Positions 1-6,819 of a stretch of DNA of 9,859 bases are shown one piece after another. Position numbers and translations under genes: made by a program. The DNA is from Methanoregulaceae archaeon (GTDB lineage Archaea; Halobacteriota; Methanomicrobia; Methanomicrobiales; Methanospirillaceae), in assembly GCA_028679405.1 (NCBI GenBank), contig JAJRBP010000039.1, positions 1 through 9,859 on the forward strand. The letters run 5' to 3'. The notes beneath the pieces are model-generated. The model was not told where the DNA came from and ran no database searches. It saw nothing but the letters and a program-made list of their open reading frames with translations. The stretch's first letter is position 1; each line of letters begins with the position of its first letter.

Positions 1-212
1 CATTCACACCAGATTACAGGTGAAACGCAGTCGTGCGGCATCCCGCCGGGTACAGGATCCGCGAAGATGGCGTCTCAGGTTTCACGATGCTTCTCATATC
101 CGGTATGGGGATGGACCATCGCTTCATCAGGACAGGGACGTCCGTGTGTGTCCCGGTTTTACCGATGGATACATCATCCCTGCGCCCGAAACCCTTCCCT
201 GAGGCATCAGAG
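1..212. other. Upstream region with no recognised gene
   Basis: This stretch precedes the first gene. A reading frame in phase with that gene stays open from position 33, but its product (rich in Arg, Pro and Met) looks unlike a protein N-terminus and would bury the downstream signal peptide. I see no convincing TATA-like island. A short imperfect hairpin (GGGAC at about 136-140 against GTCCC at about 150-154) is too weak to name. The end of a gene further left may lie outside the window. Confidence 0.4.
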
Positions 213-1142
213 ATGAAAATAATCCGTGCAGGGGTCATGGCGGTGCTCCTCTGCATTCTCGTCGCAGTCGCATCCGCAGTGACCGTCACGACCGCCCAGG
301 ACCAGGTCAGGCAGGGGGACGAGGTCGCGATCCAGGTGACCGATCTTTCCGACAACTCCACGTTCACCCTCGGGATCGCAGGGACGTTCGCAGTCACCCC
401 GGGCAGCAGTTTCACGTTCGAGGCGGTGAACTTCCAGTTCCCGTTCAGTCTCCGGTCAAGCCGGATCACGGCGGCACTGCAGAATACTGCGACCAACGCG
501 CTGACCGTGCAGAAAGGGGATACCGAGGTGACGAAGAGCGGCCCCTCGACCGGCGGCAGCTACTCGACGACCGCGGAATACAACATCTCGGCCGGGACCT
601 ACGAGGTGATGCGGCTTTCAGGCACGGCCGCCCCTGGCGCGTCCTCGGTCACCGGCTCCTTCGAGCTCACCGGGGTGAAGTACGGCCCGGACACCGGCAC
701 GATCACGTTCGTCGTTGCCGGTATTACGAGTGGGACGGTGGATGTCACGGCCTCGGTCAACGGAACAAGCGTCCTCGAAAAAACGATCGCGGTCGTGGCA
801 CCGGCAACAACCACGACAACCACAACGACCACGACGACGACCACAACCTCGTCGAGCGGCAGCAGCGACAGCTATTCAGGCGACTATGCGGGAGGCCCGG
901 TCTATACTCCCACGACAAAGGTGACGACGAGAGCGACAGGGACTGCGACCGGAACGGCGACTGCAGCGGAAGAGACGACCGTGGAACAGACCCCGCCAAC
1001 CACAACTGCGACCAGGATACAGACCACGGAAACGGTAACGCCGATCGAGACCCCGACACCAACCCCGTCGCCCACGAAGGCCGCAGCCGGAATGATCGCG
1101 CTTGCGGCGATCGCGTTCTTCGTACTGGCGCGGAAACGATAA
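213..1142 (+). CDS. Secreted Thr-rich surface protein with C-terminal membrane anchor
   Basis: A 309-aa exported protein of unknown function. Start: ATG 213 is preceded by GAGG at 201-204, 8 nt upstream, and opens directly into a signal peptide (MKIIRAG, then a hydrophobic core to about residue 22). Residues 23-197 look like one or two beta-rich extracellular domains with the sequons N48, N124 and N183. Residues 199-212 are 14 consecutive threonines, followed by a Ser/Gly patch and a Thr/Pro linker to about 288. The end (about 290-309) is a hydrophobic helix closed by RKR. This architecture matches archaeal surface proteins anchored or processed through a PGF-CTERM-type tail, but the PGF tripeptide is not present; the equivalent position reads AAAG. 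It may therefore be simply membrane-anchored. The gene stands alone, convergent with the antiporter gene 52 nt away. The surface location is well supported; the role is not known. Confidence 0.85.
   Translation: MKIIRAGVMAVLLCILVAVASAVTVTTAQDQVRQGDEVAIQVTDLSDNSTFTLGIAGTFAVTPGSSFTFEAVNFQFPFSLRSSRITAALQNTATNALTVQKGDTEVTKSGPSTGGSYSTTAEYNISAGTYEVMRLSGTAAPGASSVTGSFELTGVKYGPDTGTITFVVAGITSGTVDVTASVNGTSVLEKTIAVVAPATTTTTTTTTTTTTTSSSGSSDSYSGDYAGGPVYTPTTKVTTRATGTATGTATAAEETTVEQTPPTTTATRIQTTETVTPIETPTPTPSPTKAAAGMIALAAIAFFVLARKR
807..848 (+). repeat. ACN-triplet tract encoding 14 threonines
   Basis: Fourteen consecutive ACN codons (mixed ACA, ACC, ACG) encode Thr199-Thr212 of the surface protein. They mark the junction between its folded domain and its Thr/Pro-rich stalk. 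Codon choice is mixed, so this is not a pure microsatellite, although ACG/ACC runs within it could still slip. Poly-Thr stalks in archaeal surface proteins are likely O-glycosylation sites; that is family knowledge, not seen here. Confidence 0.9.
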
Positions 1143-1150
1143 TCAACGTT

Positions 1151-1159
1151 CTTTTTTTT
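1151..1159 (+). terminator. Oligo-T terminator candidate after surface protein gene
   Basis: A run of eight T starts 9 nt after the TAA stop of the surface protein gene. Archaeal RNA polymerase can terminate at T tracts in the non-template strand without a hairpin, and no obvious hairpin precedes this one. It lies in the 52-nt convergent gap before the antiporter stop codon, a sensible place to separate the two transcripts. No comparable A tract (a T tract on the minus strand) follows the antiporter gene. Confidence 0.55.
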
Positions 1160-1194
1160 CCGGAGGAGTCAGGGGTTCTCCGACATGATCCCGT

Positions 1195-3186
1195 TTATTC
1201 TTTATTTTCCGGGAGGAGCAATCCGGAGAGCAGGGAGATCTTTTCAGGAACGCCCGTGACGACCACCTCGTCTCCTGGCAGGAGCGAAAAATCGCCCGAG
1301 GGATTCGCGATCATCTCCCCTCCCCGCCTGATCGCAAGGACCGTGACCGAATAATTCTTCCTGATGTTCAGGTCGGCGAGAGTCCTGCCCACGACGGCCG
1401 ATCCTGCACCGACCGAAAGGGTCTCGATCGCGAGGCTGGGGATCGACATCCTGAGGTCCGAGAGGTCGGCGGACGTCTCCGTCGGGTTCCGGAGCATCTG
1501 GTAGGTGTCGGCGCGCACGTCGCGGACGAACCGGTCGATCGTCTCCCCCGGGATGAGGTACTTCTTCAGCACGCGCGTGAAGATCTCGACCGACGTCTCG
1601 AACTCCTCGGGAATGACCTCGTCTGCGCCCAGATTGCGGAGCAGCGGGACCTCGGTCAGGAACCTCGTCCTGACGATAATATAGAGGCGCGGGTTCAACT
1701 CCCGGGCAAGGGAGGTGATCGCCCTCGTGGAGAGGGGGTCGTTGATCACGATCACGAGGATCCTGGCCTTTTCGATGTTTGCATGCGAAAGGATCGATGC
1801 GTTCGTCGCGTCCCCGTAGAAGATGTTCTCCCCTGCCTTGTGCTCCCGCGAGACCGTGTCCGGGTTTAAGTCGATCACCACGTGGGGGATCCCCCCGGCA
1901 TTCGCTGCCTGGGAGAGGTTCTTCCCGTTGAGCCCGTACCCGACGATGACCAGGTGATCCGAGAGGGTGGTGGGCGGGAGAGCTGCATCAACCACGCACC
2001 CCCGCCTGAACCGGTCCCCGAGCGGCAGGCGGCAGCAGATGTCCGCGACCCTCGGCCCCGAGGTGATGAGGAACGGGGTAAGCGACATTGTCAGCACGGT
2101 AACGGCGAGGAATACCTGCTCGCCCGATTCGGTGATGAGGCCGTAGTCCCTCCCCGGGATGGACAGGATGAATGCGAACTCGCCGATATTCGCGAGCGCG
2201 AGCCCCGCGAGGACGGACGTGCGGAGCGAGTGGCCGATGGCGAGCGTCGCCCCCCCTGCAATAACCGCCTTCACCACAATAACCACGATGACAAGCCCGA
2301 CGATGAAGACCGGGTTCCCCACGAGGAAGCCGATGTTTAAGAGCATACCGATGGAGATGAAGAAGAAGCTGGTGAAGATGTCCCGGAACGGCATGATGCT
2401 CGCGAAGGCCTGGTGGAAGTACTCGGACTCCGCGAGGGTGAGACCGGCGAGGAACGCCCCGAGCGCGAGCGAGAGGCCGACGCTTGCGGTGATATACGTG
2501 ACCACGAAGCAGATGAGGATGATGGAAAGCAGGAAGATCTCCGGGCTCCGGGTCCCGGTGACCCGGTCCATGAACTTCGGTATCACGTAAGCCCCGATGG
2601 CGAGGACCGCGGCGAAGAGCACTGCCAGGGTGACCCCGAGGTTCAGGAGGGCCCCGGTGACATCCGCGGTCTCCCCCGCGAGGATAGGGAGCGCGATGAG
2701 CATCGGGATGGTGACGATGTCCTGGAAGATCGAGACTCCGAGGGTGACCCGTGCGTGGGGGCTGTCGATCTCGGCCCGGTCCTGGTAGATCTTTAAGGTG
2801 ATCGCGGTACTGCTGTGGCAGACGAGGAAGCCGAAGAAGAGCGCCTGTGCGGTCGTCACCCCGAAGAAGTACGAGATCGCCATCGTGGCCGCGATAGTGA
2901 GGAGGACCTGGAGGGTCCCGCCGACAAGCACGATCTTCCTCATCTGGTAGAGCGTCCGGAACGAGAACTGCATCCCGATGGTGAAGAGGAGGAAGATGAT
3001 CCCTATCTCGGCGAGCACCTCGACAATCTGGGGCTCCCGGATCAGGCCGAACCCGAACGGGCCTATGAACATGCCGGTCAGGATGAACCCGATGATCCCG
3101 GGGATTTTGATGCGGTTCCCTATGGCGATGATAACGACCGCGAACGCGAAGATCACGATGATGTCGAGGAGATACGCGGTGATCAT
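1195..3186 (-). CDS. Kef-type monovalent cation:proton antiporter (CPA2) with TrkA-N and TrkA-C domains
   Basis: A 663-aa inner-membrane antiporter of the CPA2 family, expected to exchange K+ or Na+ for H+ and to be gated by nucleotide or ligand binding. Residues 1-385 hold about 12 hydrophobic segments with the family signature SIFQDIVTIPML (Q155-D156), GAFLAGL near 243-249 and an IGEFAF motif near 334-339. Residues about 410-530 are a Rossmann (TrkA-N) domain: VGYGLNG with G416, G418 and G421, a beta2 acidic residue D439 (VVIDLNP), then YGDA near 457-460. Residues about 575-660 fit a TrkA-C (RCK_C) domain. The length is normal for the full KefB/KefC-like layout. Start: ATG 3186 has GGAGAGG at 3196-3202, 9 nt upstream. 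It is probably co-transcribed with the small ORF 3237-3383. The ion specificity cannot be read from the sequence. Confidence 0.93.
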   Translation of the reverse strand: MITAYLLDIIVIFAFAVVIIAIGNRIKIPGIIGFILTGMFIGPFGFGLIREPQIVEVLAEIGIIFLLFTIGMQFSFRTLYQMRKIVLVGGTLQVLLTIAATMAISYFFGVTTAQALFFGFLVCHSSTAITLKIYQDRAEIDSPHARVTLGVSIFQDIVTIPMLIALPILAGETADVTGALLNLGVTLAVLFAAVLAIGAYVIPKFMDRVTGTRSPEIFLLSIILICFVVTYITASVGLSLALGAFLAGLTLAESEYFHQAFASIMPFRDIFTSFFFISIGMLLNIGFLVGNPVFIVGLVIVVIVVKAVIAGGATLAIGHSLRTSVLAGLALANIGEFAFILSIPGRDYGLITESGEQVFLAVTVLTMSLTPFLITSGPRVADICCRLPLGDRFRRGCVVDAALPPTTLSDHLVIVGYGLNGKNLSQAANAGGIPHVVIDLNPDTVSREHKAGENIFYGDATNASILSHANIEKARILVIVINDPLSTRAITSLARELNPRLYIIVRTRFLTEVPLLRNLGADEVIPEEFETSVEIFTRVLKKYLIPGETIDRFVRDVRADTYQMLRNPTETSADLSDLRMSIPSLAIETLSVGAGSAVVGRTLADLNIRKNYSVTVLAIRRGGEMIANPSGDFSLLPGDEVVVTGVPEKISLLSGLLLPENKE

Positions 3187-3195
3187 GGGATGATA

Positions 3196-3202
3196 CCTCT
3201 CC
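3196..3202 (-). promoter_or_regulatory. Ribosome binding site of the antiporter gene
   Basis: GGAGAGG on the minus strand, 9 nt before ATG 3186. It fixes this start, which opens straight into the first membrane helix. A good Shine-Dalgarno site here, but none before the small upstream ORF, fits an internal gene in a leadered transcript. Confidence 0.65.
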
Positions 3203-3228
3203 GGGAGGGGAGGCTAATGCCTCAACTG

Positions 3229-3255
3229 GTTATCATTTACGATTTTTTATCTTTT
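3229..3255 (-). promoter_or_regulatory. Possible second promoter for the antiporter gene
   Basis: This AT-rich stretch reads, on the minus strand, AAAAGATAAAAAATCGTAAA and could hold a TATA box centred near 3246. Start of transcription would then fall near 3220, giving a leader of about 34 nt that includes the GGAGAGG site. The same bases encode the Lys-rich C-terminus of the small ORF, so the AT content may be due to lysine codons rather than to a promoter. Confidence 0.3.
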
Positions 3256-3383
3256 ACGGCCCTTTCGGTTCGGGTTTCCACGGGTTCTTCTTTCTGTTTT
3301 CTTTTCCGCATCTGTCGCCTCCGTTCCCGCATCGCCCGTTCCTTCTTAAGGATCTCCCGGTAGATCCACCAGATGATGCTCAT
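3237..3383 (-). CDS. Small basic protein (48 aa) upstream of the antiporter
   Basis: A short ORF, read by hand: ATG at 3383 to TAA at 3237-3239, 48 codons. The product starts MSIIWWIYREILKK and continues as a strongly charged Arg/Lys/Glu-rich helix (MRERRRQMRKRKQKEE around residues 18-33), ending in VKDKKS. The short N-terminal hydrophobic patch with two Trp followed by a basic helix suggests a peripheral membrane or RNA-binding peptide, but I do not recognise a family. Support for it being real: it sits 50 nt upstream of the antiporter gene on the same strand; G/C-ending codons predominate in its first 20 or so codons; and an AT-rich promoter-like island lies about 35 nt before its ATG, which fits a nearly leaderless message without a Shine-Dalgarno site. 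Against: it is short, and its 3' half is AT-rich. It may be a leader peptide or a small partner of the antiporter; that is inference. Confidence 0.5.
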   Translation of the reverse strand: MSIIWWIYREILKKERAMRERRRQMRKRKQKEEPVETRTERAVKDKKS

Positions 3384-3411
3384 GGAGAACGTCCGATCTG
3401 TCAGTAGGCAC

Positions 3412-3426
3412 CCATAAAATAAAAAG
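3412..3426. promoter_or_regulatory. AT-rich TATA-like island between divergent genes
   Basis: CCATAAAATAAAAAGGG stands out in GC-rich surroundings and is the only such island between the small basic ORF/antiporter pair (minus) and the DUF1616 gene (plus). Read rightward, CATAAAATA resembles an archaeal TATA box; transcription would begin near 3444, which places the GTG at 3428 upstream of the mRNA and supports ATG 3506 as the DUF1616 start. Read leftward, the same island lies about 35 nt before ATG 3383, giving a leader of roughly 8 nt. Whether one or two boxes are used is not visible. Confidence 0.5.
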
Positions 3427-3505
3427 GGTGGTCGAAAAGACCGGCCCGGATCTCCCCCGGAGACCAGCCTCCCTTATCCCCCGGCAGAATGATTTCTCTT
3501 CAAGC

Positions 3506-4489
3506 ATGAACCCGGACCCCGCCGACCGGATCCTCGATGCCTTCTCGTGGAGAGCAATCCATGCAGACCTGAAACTCGTCTCGTCCTGGCTCGTGCTCGC
3601 GGTCCTCGGGATATATCTCCCGCCGCTCGACGCCGGCCCCCTCAGGGTGGTCCTCGCCCTCCCGGTCGTCCTGTTCATACCGGGCTATACCCTCGTTGCC
3701 GCCCTCTTCCCGGGAAAGGAAGAGATCGACGGGATCGAGCGGCTCGCGTTGTCGTTCGGCCTCTCGATCGCAGTCTCGCCGCTGATCGGCCTCCTCCTCA
3801 ACTACACGCCATGGGGGATCAGGCTCGACCCGATCGTGGTCTCGCTGGTCGCATTCTCTGCCGTGATGACCGTCGCCGCCCAGTACCGGCGCTCGCTCCT
3901 CCCCACTGAAAAAAGGTTCACCGTCCCCTTCAGGGAGTCGGCAGAGTCCGTGAAGACCGCATTCGCCCCCGAAGCGGGCAGCCGCATCGACCGCGTCCTC
4001 AGCACCGTCCTCATTGTCTCGGTCGTCGCGGCGGTGAGCGCCACGGTGTACGTGATCGCGGTGCCGAAAGAGGGCGAGCGGTTCACCGAGTTCTATATCC
4101 TCGGGGAGAAGGGGAAGGCCGCGGATTACCCGGCCGGCCTCGTGGCCGGTCAGCCTGCAGAAATACTCGTCGGCATCGGCAACCACGAATACCGGGACGT
4201 CACCTATACCGCCGAGACCTGGATGACGAACACCACCTTCGACCCTGCCGCGAACGCAACCGTGACAGACCGGATGGAGCTGGTGGACCGGTTCACGGTC
4301 ACTCTCGCGCAGAACGGGACCTACCGGGAGGCCCGCACCTTCACCCCGCCGGGCACCGGCTACAACCAGGTCACGTTCCTCCTCTTTGCGGACCAGGCCC
4401 CGCCGGACAGCCTCACCGGCACCGGGCGCATCGCCGCCGCGTACCGGGAGCTCCACCTCTGGGTGACGGTTCGGCAGCCCTCTCCCTGA
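3506..4489 (+). CDS. DUF1616 family membrane protein
   Basis: A 327-aa membrane protein matching the archaeal DUF1616 family by its layout and by the motif LFIPGYTLVAALFPGKEE near residues 56-73. About five hydrophobic segments are seen (roughly 26-42, 46-68, 80-100, 107-126, 164-186), followed by a soluble C-terminal domain (187-327), probably extracytoplasmic. That domain carries several N-X-S/T sites (for example MTNTTF, NATV, NGTY) and ends with the typical beta-strand LHLWVTV. The function of the family is not established; some members lie near surface-polysaccharide genes, but none are next to it here. The frame is open back to a GTG at 3428, but that would precede the predicted transcription start and adds a non-conserved-looking Pro/Arg-rich stretch, so ATG 3506 was chosen; no clear Shine-Dalgarno site precedes it. 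It stands alone. Confidence 0.85.
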   Translation: MNPDPADRILDAFSWRAIHADLKLVSSWLVLAVLGIYLPPLDAGPLRVVLALPVVLFIPGYTLVAALFPGKEEIDGIERLALSFGLSIAVSPLIGLLLNYTPWGIRLDPIVVSLVAFSAVMTVAAQYRRSLLPTEKRFTVPFRESAESVKTAFAPEAGSRIDRVLSTVLIVSVVAAVSATVYVIAVPKEGERFTEFYILGEKGKAADYPAGLVAGQPAEILVGIGNHEYRDVTYTAETWMTNTTFDPAANATVTDRMELVDRFTVTLAQNGTYREARTFTPPGTGYNQVTFLLFADQAPPDSLTGTGRIAAAYRELHLWVTVRQPSP

Positions 4490-4556
4490 TCAGATCCTCT
4501 GCCACCCTGAGATGCACACGAGGGTTGTAAGTGCAGCGATCATCCGAATCTCCCCC

Positions 4557-4718
4557 GGACGGCTGTATATCTCCCCTCCGCTACCCAGGGAAGAATGACC
4601 GCGATCACCGGATCCTTCGCCATCCTGAGGGTAACTACCCGGGGATGACCGCAGTCACCGTCCCGGACGGGCGCATACATCTGCCTCCCCTCCCCCGGGG
4701 AGAGAGGGATCCGGCACC
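4557..4718. repeat. Degenerate tandem repeat, about 54 bp, three units
   Basis: Three units, each beginning GGA(C/T), are visible by eye: 4557-4609, 4610-4664 and 4665-4718. Units 1 and 2 share CTACCC, a short G-rich stretch and ATGACCGC(G/A)(A/G)TCACC. Units 1 and 3 share GGACGG, an (A/T)CATCT-like stretch and CTCCCCTCC. Units 2 and 3 share CCCGGGGA. Unit 3 and the left part of it encode the C-terminal tail of the histidine kinase, and the kinase stop codon (4655-4657) lies inside unit 2. Unit 1 is non-coding. I did the alignment by eye, so the period and unit limits are approximate. The gene-free stretch 4490-4654 otherwise shows nothing I can name. Confidence 0.5.
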
Positions 4719-6706
4719 TTTCCGTGCTCCTCAACGAAACGGTATGCTCCTTCAGGTACAGAGATCTCGAAGAGTGCGCCCTTCCCCGGAACACCGGCCT
4801 CGGTAATGGTGATCCCCGTAATAGAGAGGATCTCGCGGGAAAGAAACAGCCCAAGCCCGGTATTCTTTCCAAAACCGCGTTCGAACAGGTGCGGTTTATC
4901 CTCCGCAGCTATCCCGGTCCCGTCGTCGGCAACCGCGATCGTGAGGCCGGTTCCGGTCGTCCTGTACGACGCGCTGATACGGGAGACCGTGCCCCCGTGC
5001 AGCCGGGCGTTGTCAAACAGGTTGAAAAAGACCTTTTCCAGGAGCGGGTCGGCATAGATGGCGAGCCGGTCATCGGGGACTTCAAGGGCGACCGGAATTC
5101 CCTCCACCTGCGATGCAGCAGAACGGACAATATCAGACAACCGCTGCCATGCAGGTGCACTGACCCCGAGGTTTTCGTATTCCCGGGTGAAGGCGATCTG
5201 GCGCCGGATCGTGTCCACCGCTCTCCGGGCCCTGTCGACATGCACGGTTCCCTCCGGGTCTTTCATCTTCCCTGCTGCAAAGTCCAGGGAAACTGAGAGC
5301 ACGGTCAGCTGGTTCATGATATCATGGCGGGTGATCCCTGACATCAGGCTCAGTTTCCTGCCGGCAATAGCGAGTGCTTCCTCCGCACGTTTCCGTGCGG
5401 TGATATCGCGGATATTGCACTGGATAATTTTCCGGTCGCCGACAAGGTATGCGTTACTGATGAACTCCACGTTGATAACCCTGCCATCGCACGTCTCCAG
5501 GGGCAGGTCTTCGTACCTGACATACCCGTTCGTCATCAGGTCGGCCATCGCGTCCTGGGCAAGGGATTTATCCTTGAGAAACCCGAGTTCCCAGAGGTGT
5601 CTGCCGATGAAATAATCGAGCGGGTATCCCAGCATATTGAGGATGAAATCATTGGCATCGATAATTTCGCCGGTATCACCGTCAAGGATGAGGATCGCGT
5701 CCTGTGCGGTTTCGAACAGCCTGCGGTACTGGAGCTCCGATTGTATCAGGTCTTTCTCGGCAGCCAGATGTTTCTCTTCCTGGTCCATCATTTCGAGAGC
5801 AAACGAGATGTCCAGGGATTGTTCTTCGAGAAGCCGGATGATCTGGTCGTTGAAAAATCCAGGTTCAGACGCGTAGAAGGTGATAACTCCGGCATTCCCG
5901 GTACCCAGAGCGAAGGGGAAAGCGGCGAGCGAACGATAGCCCCGTTTCAGCGCCCCTTCACGCCACGGATCCATCTTTGGATCTCCGGCGATATCGTTGC
6001 TGAAATTGTATTTTCCCTCGCGGAATGCAGTTCCGGTCGGACCACGCCCCCGGGGGACGTCTTCGGTGGATATCGCTATCGTATCAAGGTAGCCGTCGAT
6101 ATGACCGTACGAGGCGACAGGTTCGATGGAATGCCTCTCCTGGTCGACGAATCCTGCCCACGCCATCGTGAAGCCGCCGATCTCTACGACAACCCGGCAG
6201 ATCTCGTCGAGCAGGATTTTTTTGTTGCGAATCCGCGCGATCGCCTTGTTCGTCGCGCTGAGCACAGTATAGAGCCGGTTGAGCGCGGCGACCTGCCTGT
6301 CGGCCCGCCGGTGGCTGACAGCCGCTTTTATCTTGTGCACCAGCTCGGCAAACATCGGGAGCGGGTCCCCTCCTTTCTGGAGGTAGAAATCGGCACCGTT
6401 TTCGAAGGCTTCTATCGCGATCTCTTCCCTGCCCTTACCGGTGAACAGGATGAACGGGGTATGCAGGTCAATTGTCCGGACCTGTTTCAGGAATGCAATC
6501 CCGTCCATCTCCGGCATCTGGTAATCGGAGACGATGGCTTCGATCCCGTCGGACTGCAATAAACAGAGCGCGTGGGATGCTGACTTTGCAGTTGTCACGG
6601 AGAACTCCGTGGTCTTTTCCAGGTAAATTTTCCCGATTTCCAGAAGGGCTGGCTCGTCATCGACAAAAAGAACTGATATCGTATGTCTCAACCCCCCGGA
6701 CGGCAT
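4655..6706 (-). CDS. Hybrid sensor histidine kinase, REC-GAF-PAS-HATPase
   Basis: A soluble 683-aa signalling protein with no membrane segment. Domains in order: receiver (about 10-125) with acidic pair D16-D17, phospho-acceptor D61 (SDYQMPEMDG) and K111; GAF-type sensor (about 160-305); PAS (about 325-445) ending in the usual DITARKRAEEAL linker; dimerisation/phosphotransfer segment with TRHDIMNQL, where H461 is the likely phospho-acceptor; ATP-binding domain (about 545-657) with N-box FFNLFDNA (N562, N566), DDGTGI (D595, G596, G598) and the GLGLFLSRE G2 box. All catalytic residues expected for autophosphorylation are present. Start: the frame extends to GTG 6781, but a TATA-like island at about 6735-6749 lies inside that extension and ATG 6706 leads straight into HTISVLFVDDE, so ATG 6706 is preferred. 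The last 25 or so residues (after VPEGAYRF) lie beyond the fold, are Gly/Pro-rich and come from the local tandem repeat. The ligand and the output partner are unknown; no separate response regulator is next to it. Confidence 0.92.
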   Translation of the reverse strand: MPSGGLRHTISVLFVDDEPALLEIGKIYLEKTTEFSVTTAKSASHALCLLQSDGIEAIVSDYQMPEMDGIAFLKQVRTIDLHTPFILFTGKGREEIAIEAFENGADFYLQKGGDPLPMFAELVHKIKAAVSHRRADRQVAALNRLYTVLSATNKAIARIRNKKILLDEICRVVVEIGGFTMAWAGFVDQERHSIEPVASYGHIDGYLDTIAISTEDVPRGRGPTGTAFREGKYNFSNDIAGDPKMDPWREGALKRGYRSLAAFPFALGTGNAGVITFYASEPGFFNDQIIRLLEEQSLDISFALEMMDQEEKHLAAEKDLIQSELQYRRLFETAQDAILILDGDTGEIIDANDFILNMLGYPLDYFIGRHLWELGFLKDKSLAQDAMADLMTNGYVRYEDLPLETCDGRVINVEFISNAYLVGDRKIIQCNIRDITARKRAEEALAIAGRKLSLMSGITRHDIMNQLTVLSVSLDFAAGKMKDPEGTVHVDRARRAVDTIRRQIAFTREYENLGVSAPAWQRLSDIVRSAASQVEGIPVALEVPDDRLAIYADPLLEKVFFNLFDNARLHGGTVSRISASYRTTGTGLTIAVADDGTGIAAEDKPHLFERGFGKNTGLGLFLSREILSITGITITEAGVPGKGALFEISVPEGAYRFVEEHGKVPDPSLPGGGEADVCARPGR

Positions 6707-6734
6707 CTGCTGGAAACAGTAATCCAGCGTATAC

Positions 6735-6749
6735 GTAAATATTTTTTCC
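6735..6749 (-). promoter_or_regulatory. TATA-like promoter of the histidine kinase gene
   Basis: On the minus strand GGAAAAAATATTTACGTAT forms an AT-rich island with AAATATTTA centred near 6740. A start of transcription about 27 nt downstream falls near 6713, some 7 nt before ATG 6706. This agrees with a nearly leaderless message and with the lack of a Shine-Dalgarno site before that ATG. It also separates the kinase from the MoxR operon, which ends 113 nt upstream. Confidence 0.5.
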
Positions 6750-6819
6750 TGGATTAAGCCGGGGATGAAAGAGTACCCCACCTGTCATCCGACCCGGGTT
6801 TGTACAGGCAGCAGGACGG

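Noticed and set aside
130..160. Short hairpin GGGAC/GTCCC upstream of the first gene
   Set aside because: Five-base stem in GC-rich DNA, far from the start codon, no T tract; not distinguishable from chance.
14..496. Minus-strand frame opposite the start of the surface protein gene
   Set aside because: No motif; it is antisense to a gene with a good signal peptide and ribosome binding site.
3428..3505. GTG 3428 as the DUF1616 start
   Set aside because: It lies only a few bases past the TATA-like island, so it would precede the predicted transcription start; the added residues are Pro/Arg-rich without a family match.
3500..4456. Long minus-strand frame (318 codons) opposite the DUF1616 gene
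   Set aside because: Its product is a low-complexity Arg/Glu/Asp/Gly mix typical of an antisense frame in GC-rich DNA; the plus strand encodes clear membrane helices and a family motif.
4490..4654. Possible tRNA or small RNA between convergent genes
   Set aside because: No cloverleaf or conserved tRNA box was seen; the structure here is better explained by the tandem repeat.
5597..6562. Long plus-strand frame (321 codons) opposite the histidine kinase
   Set aside because: It mirrors a gene with complete REC, GAF and PAS motifs; no recognisable domain or start signal.
6707..6781. GTG 6781 as the kinase start
   Set aside because: The extension contains the likely promoter island and has no Shine-Dalgarno site; ATG 6706 gives a normal receiver N-terminus.
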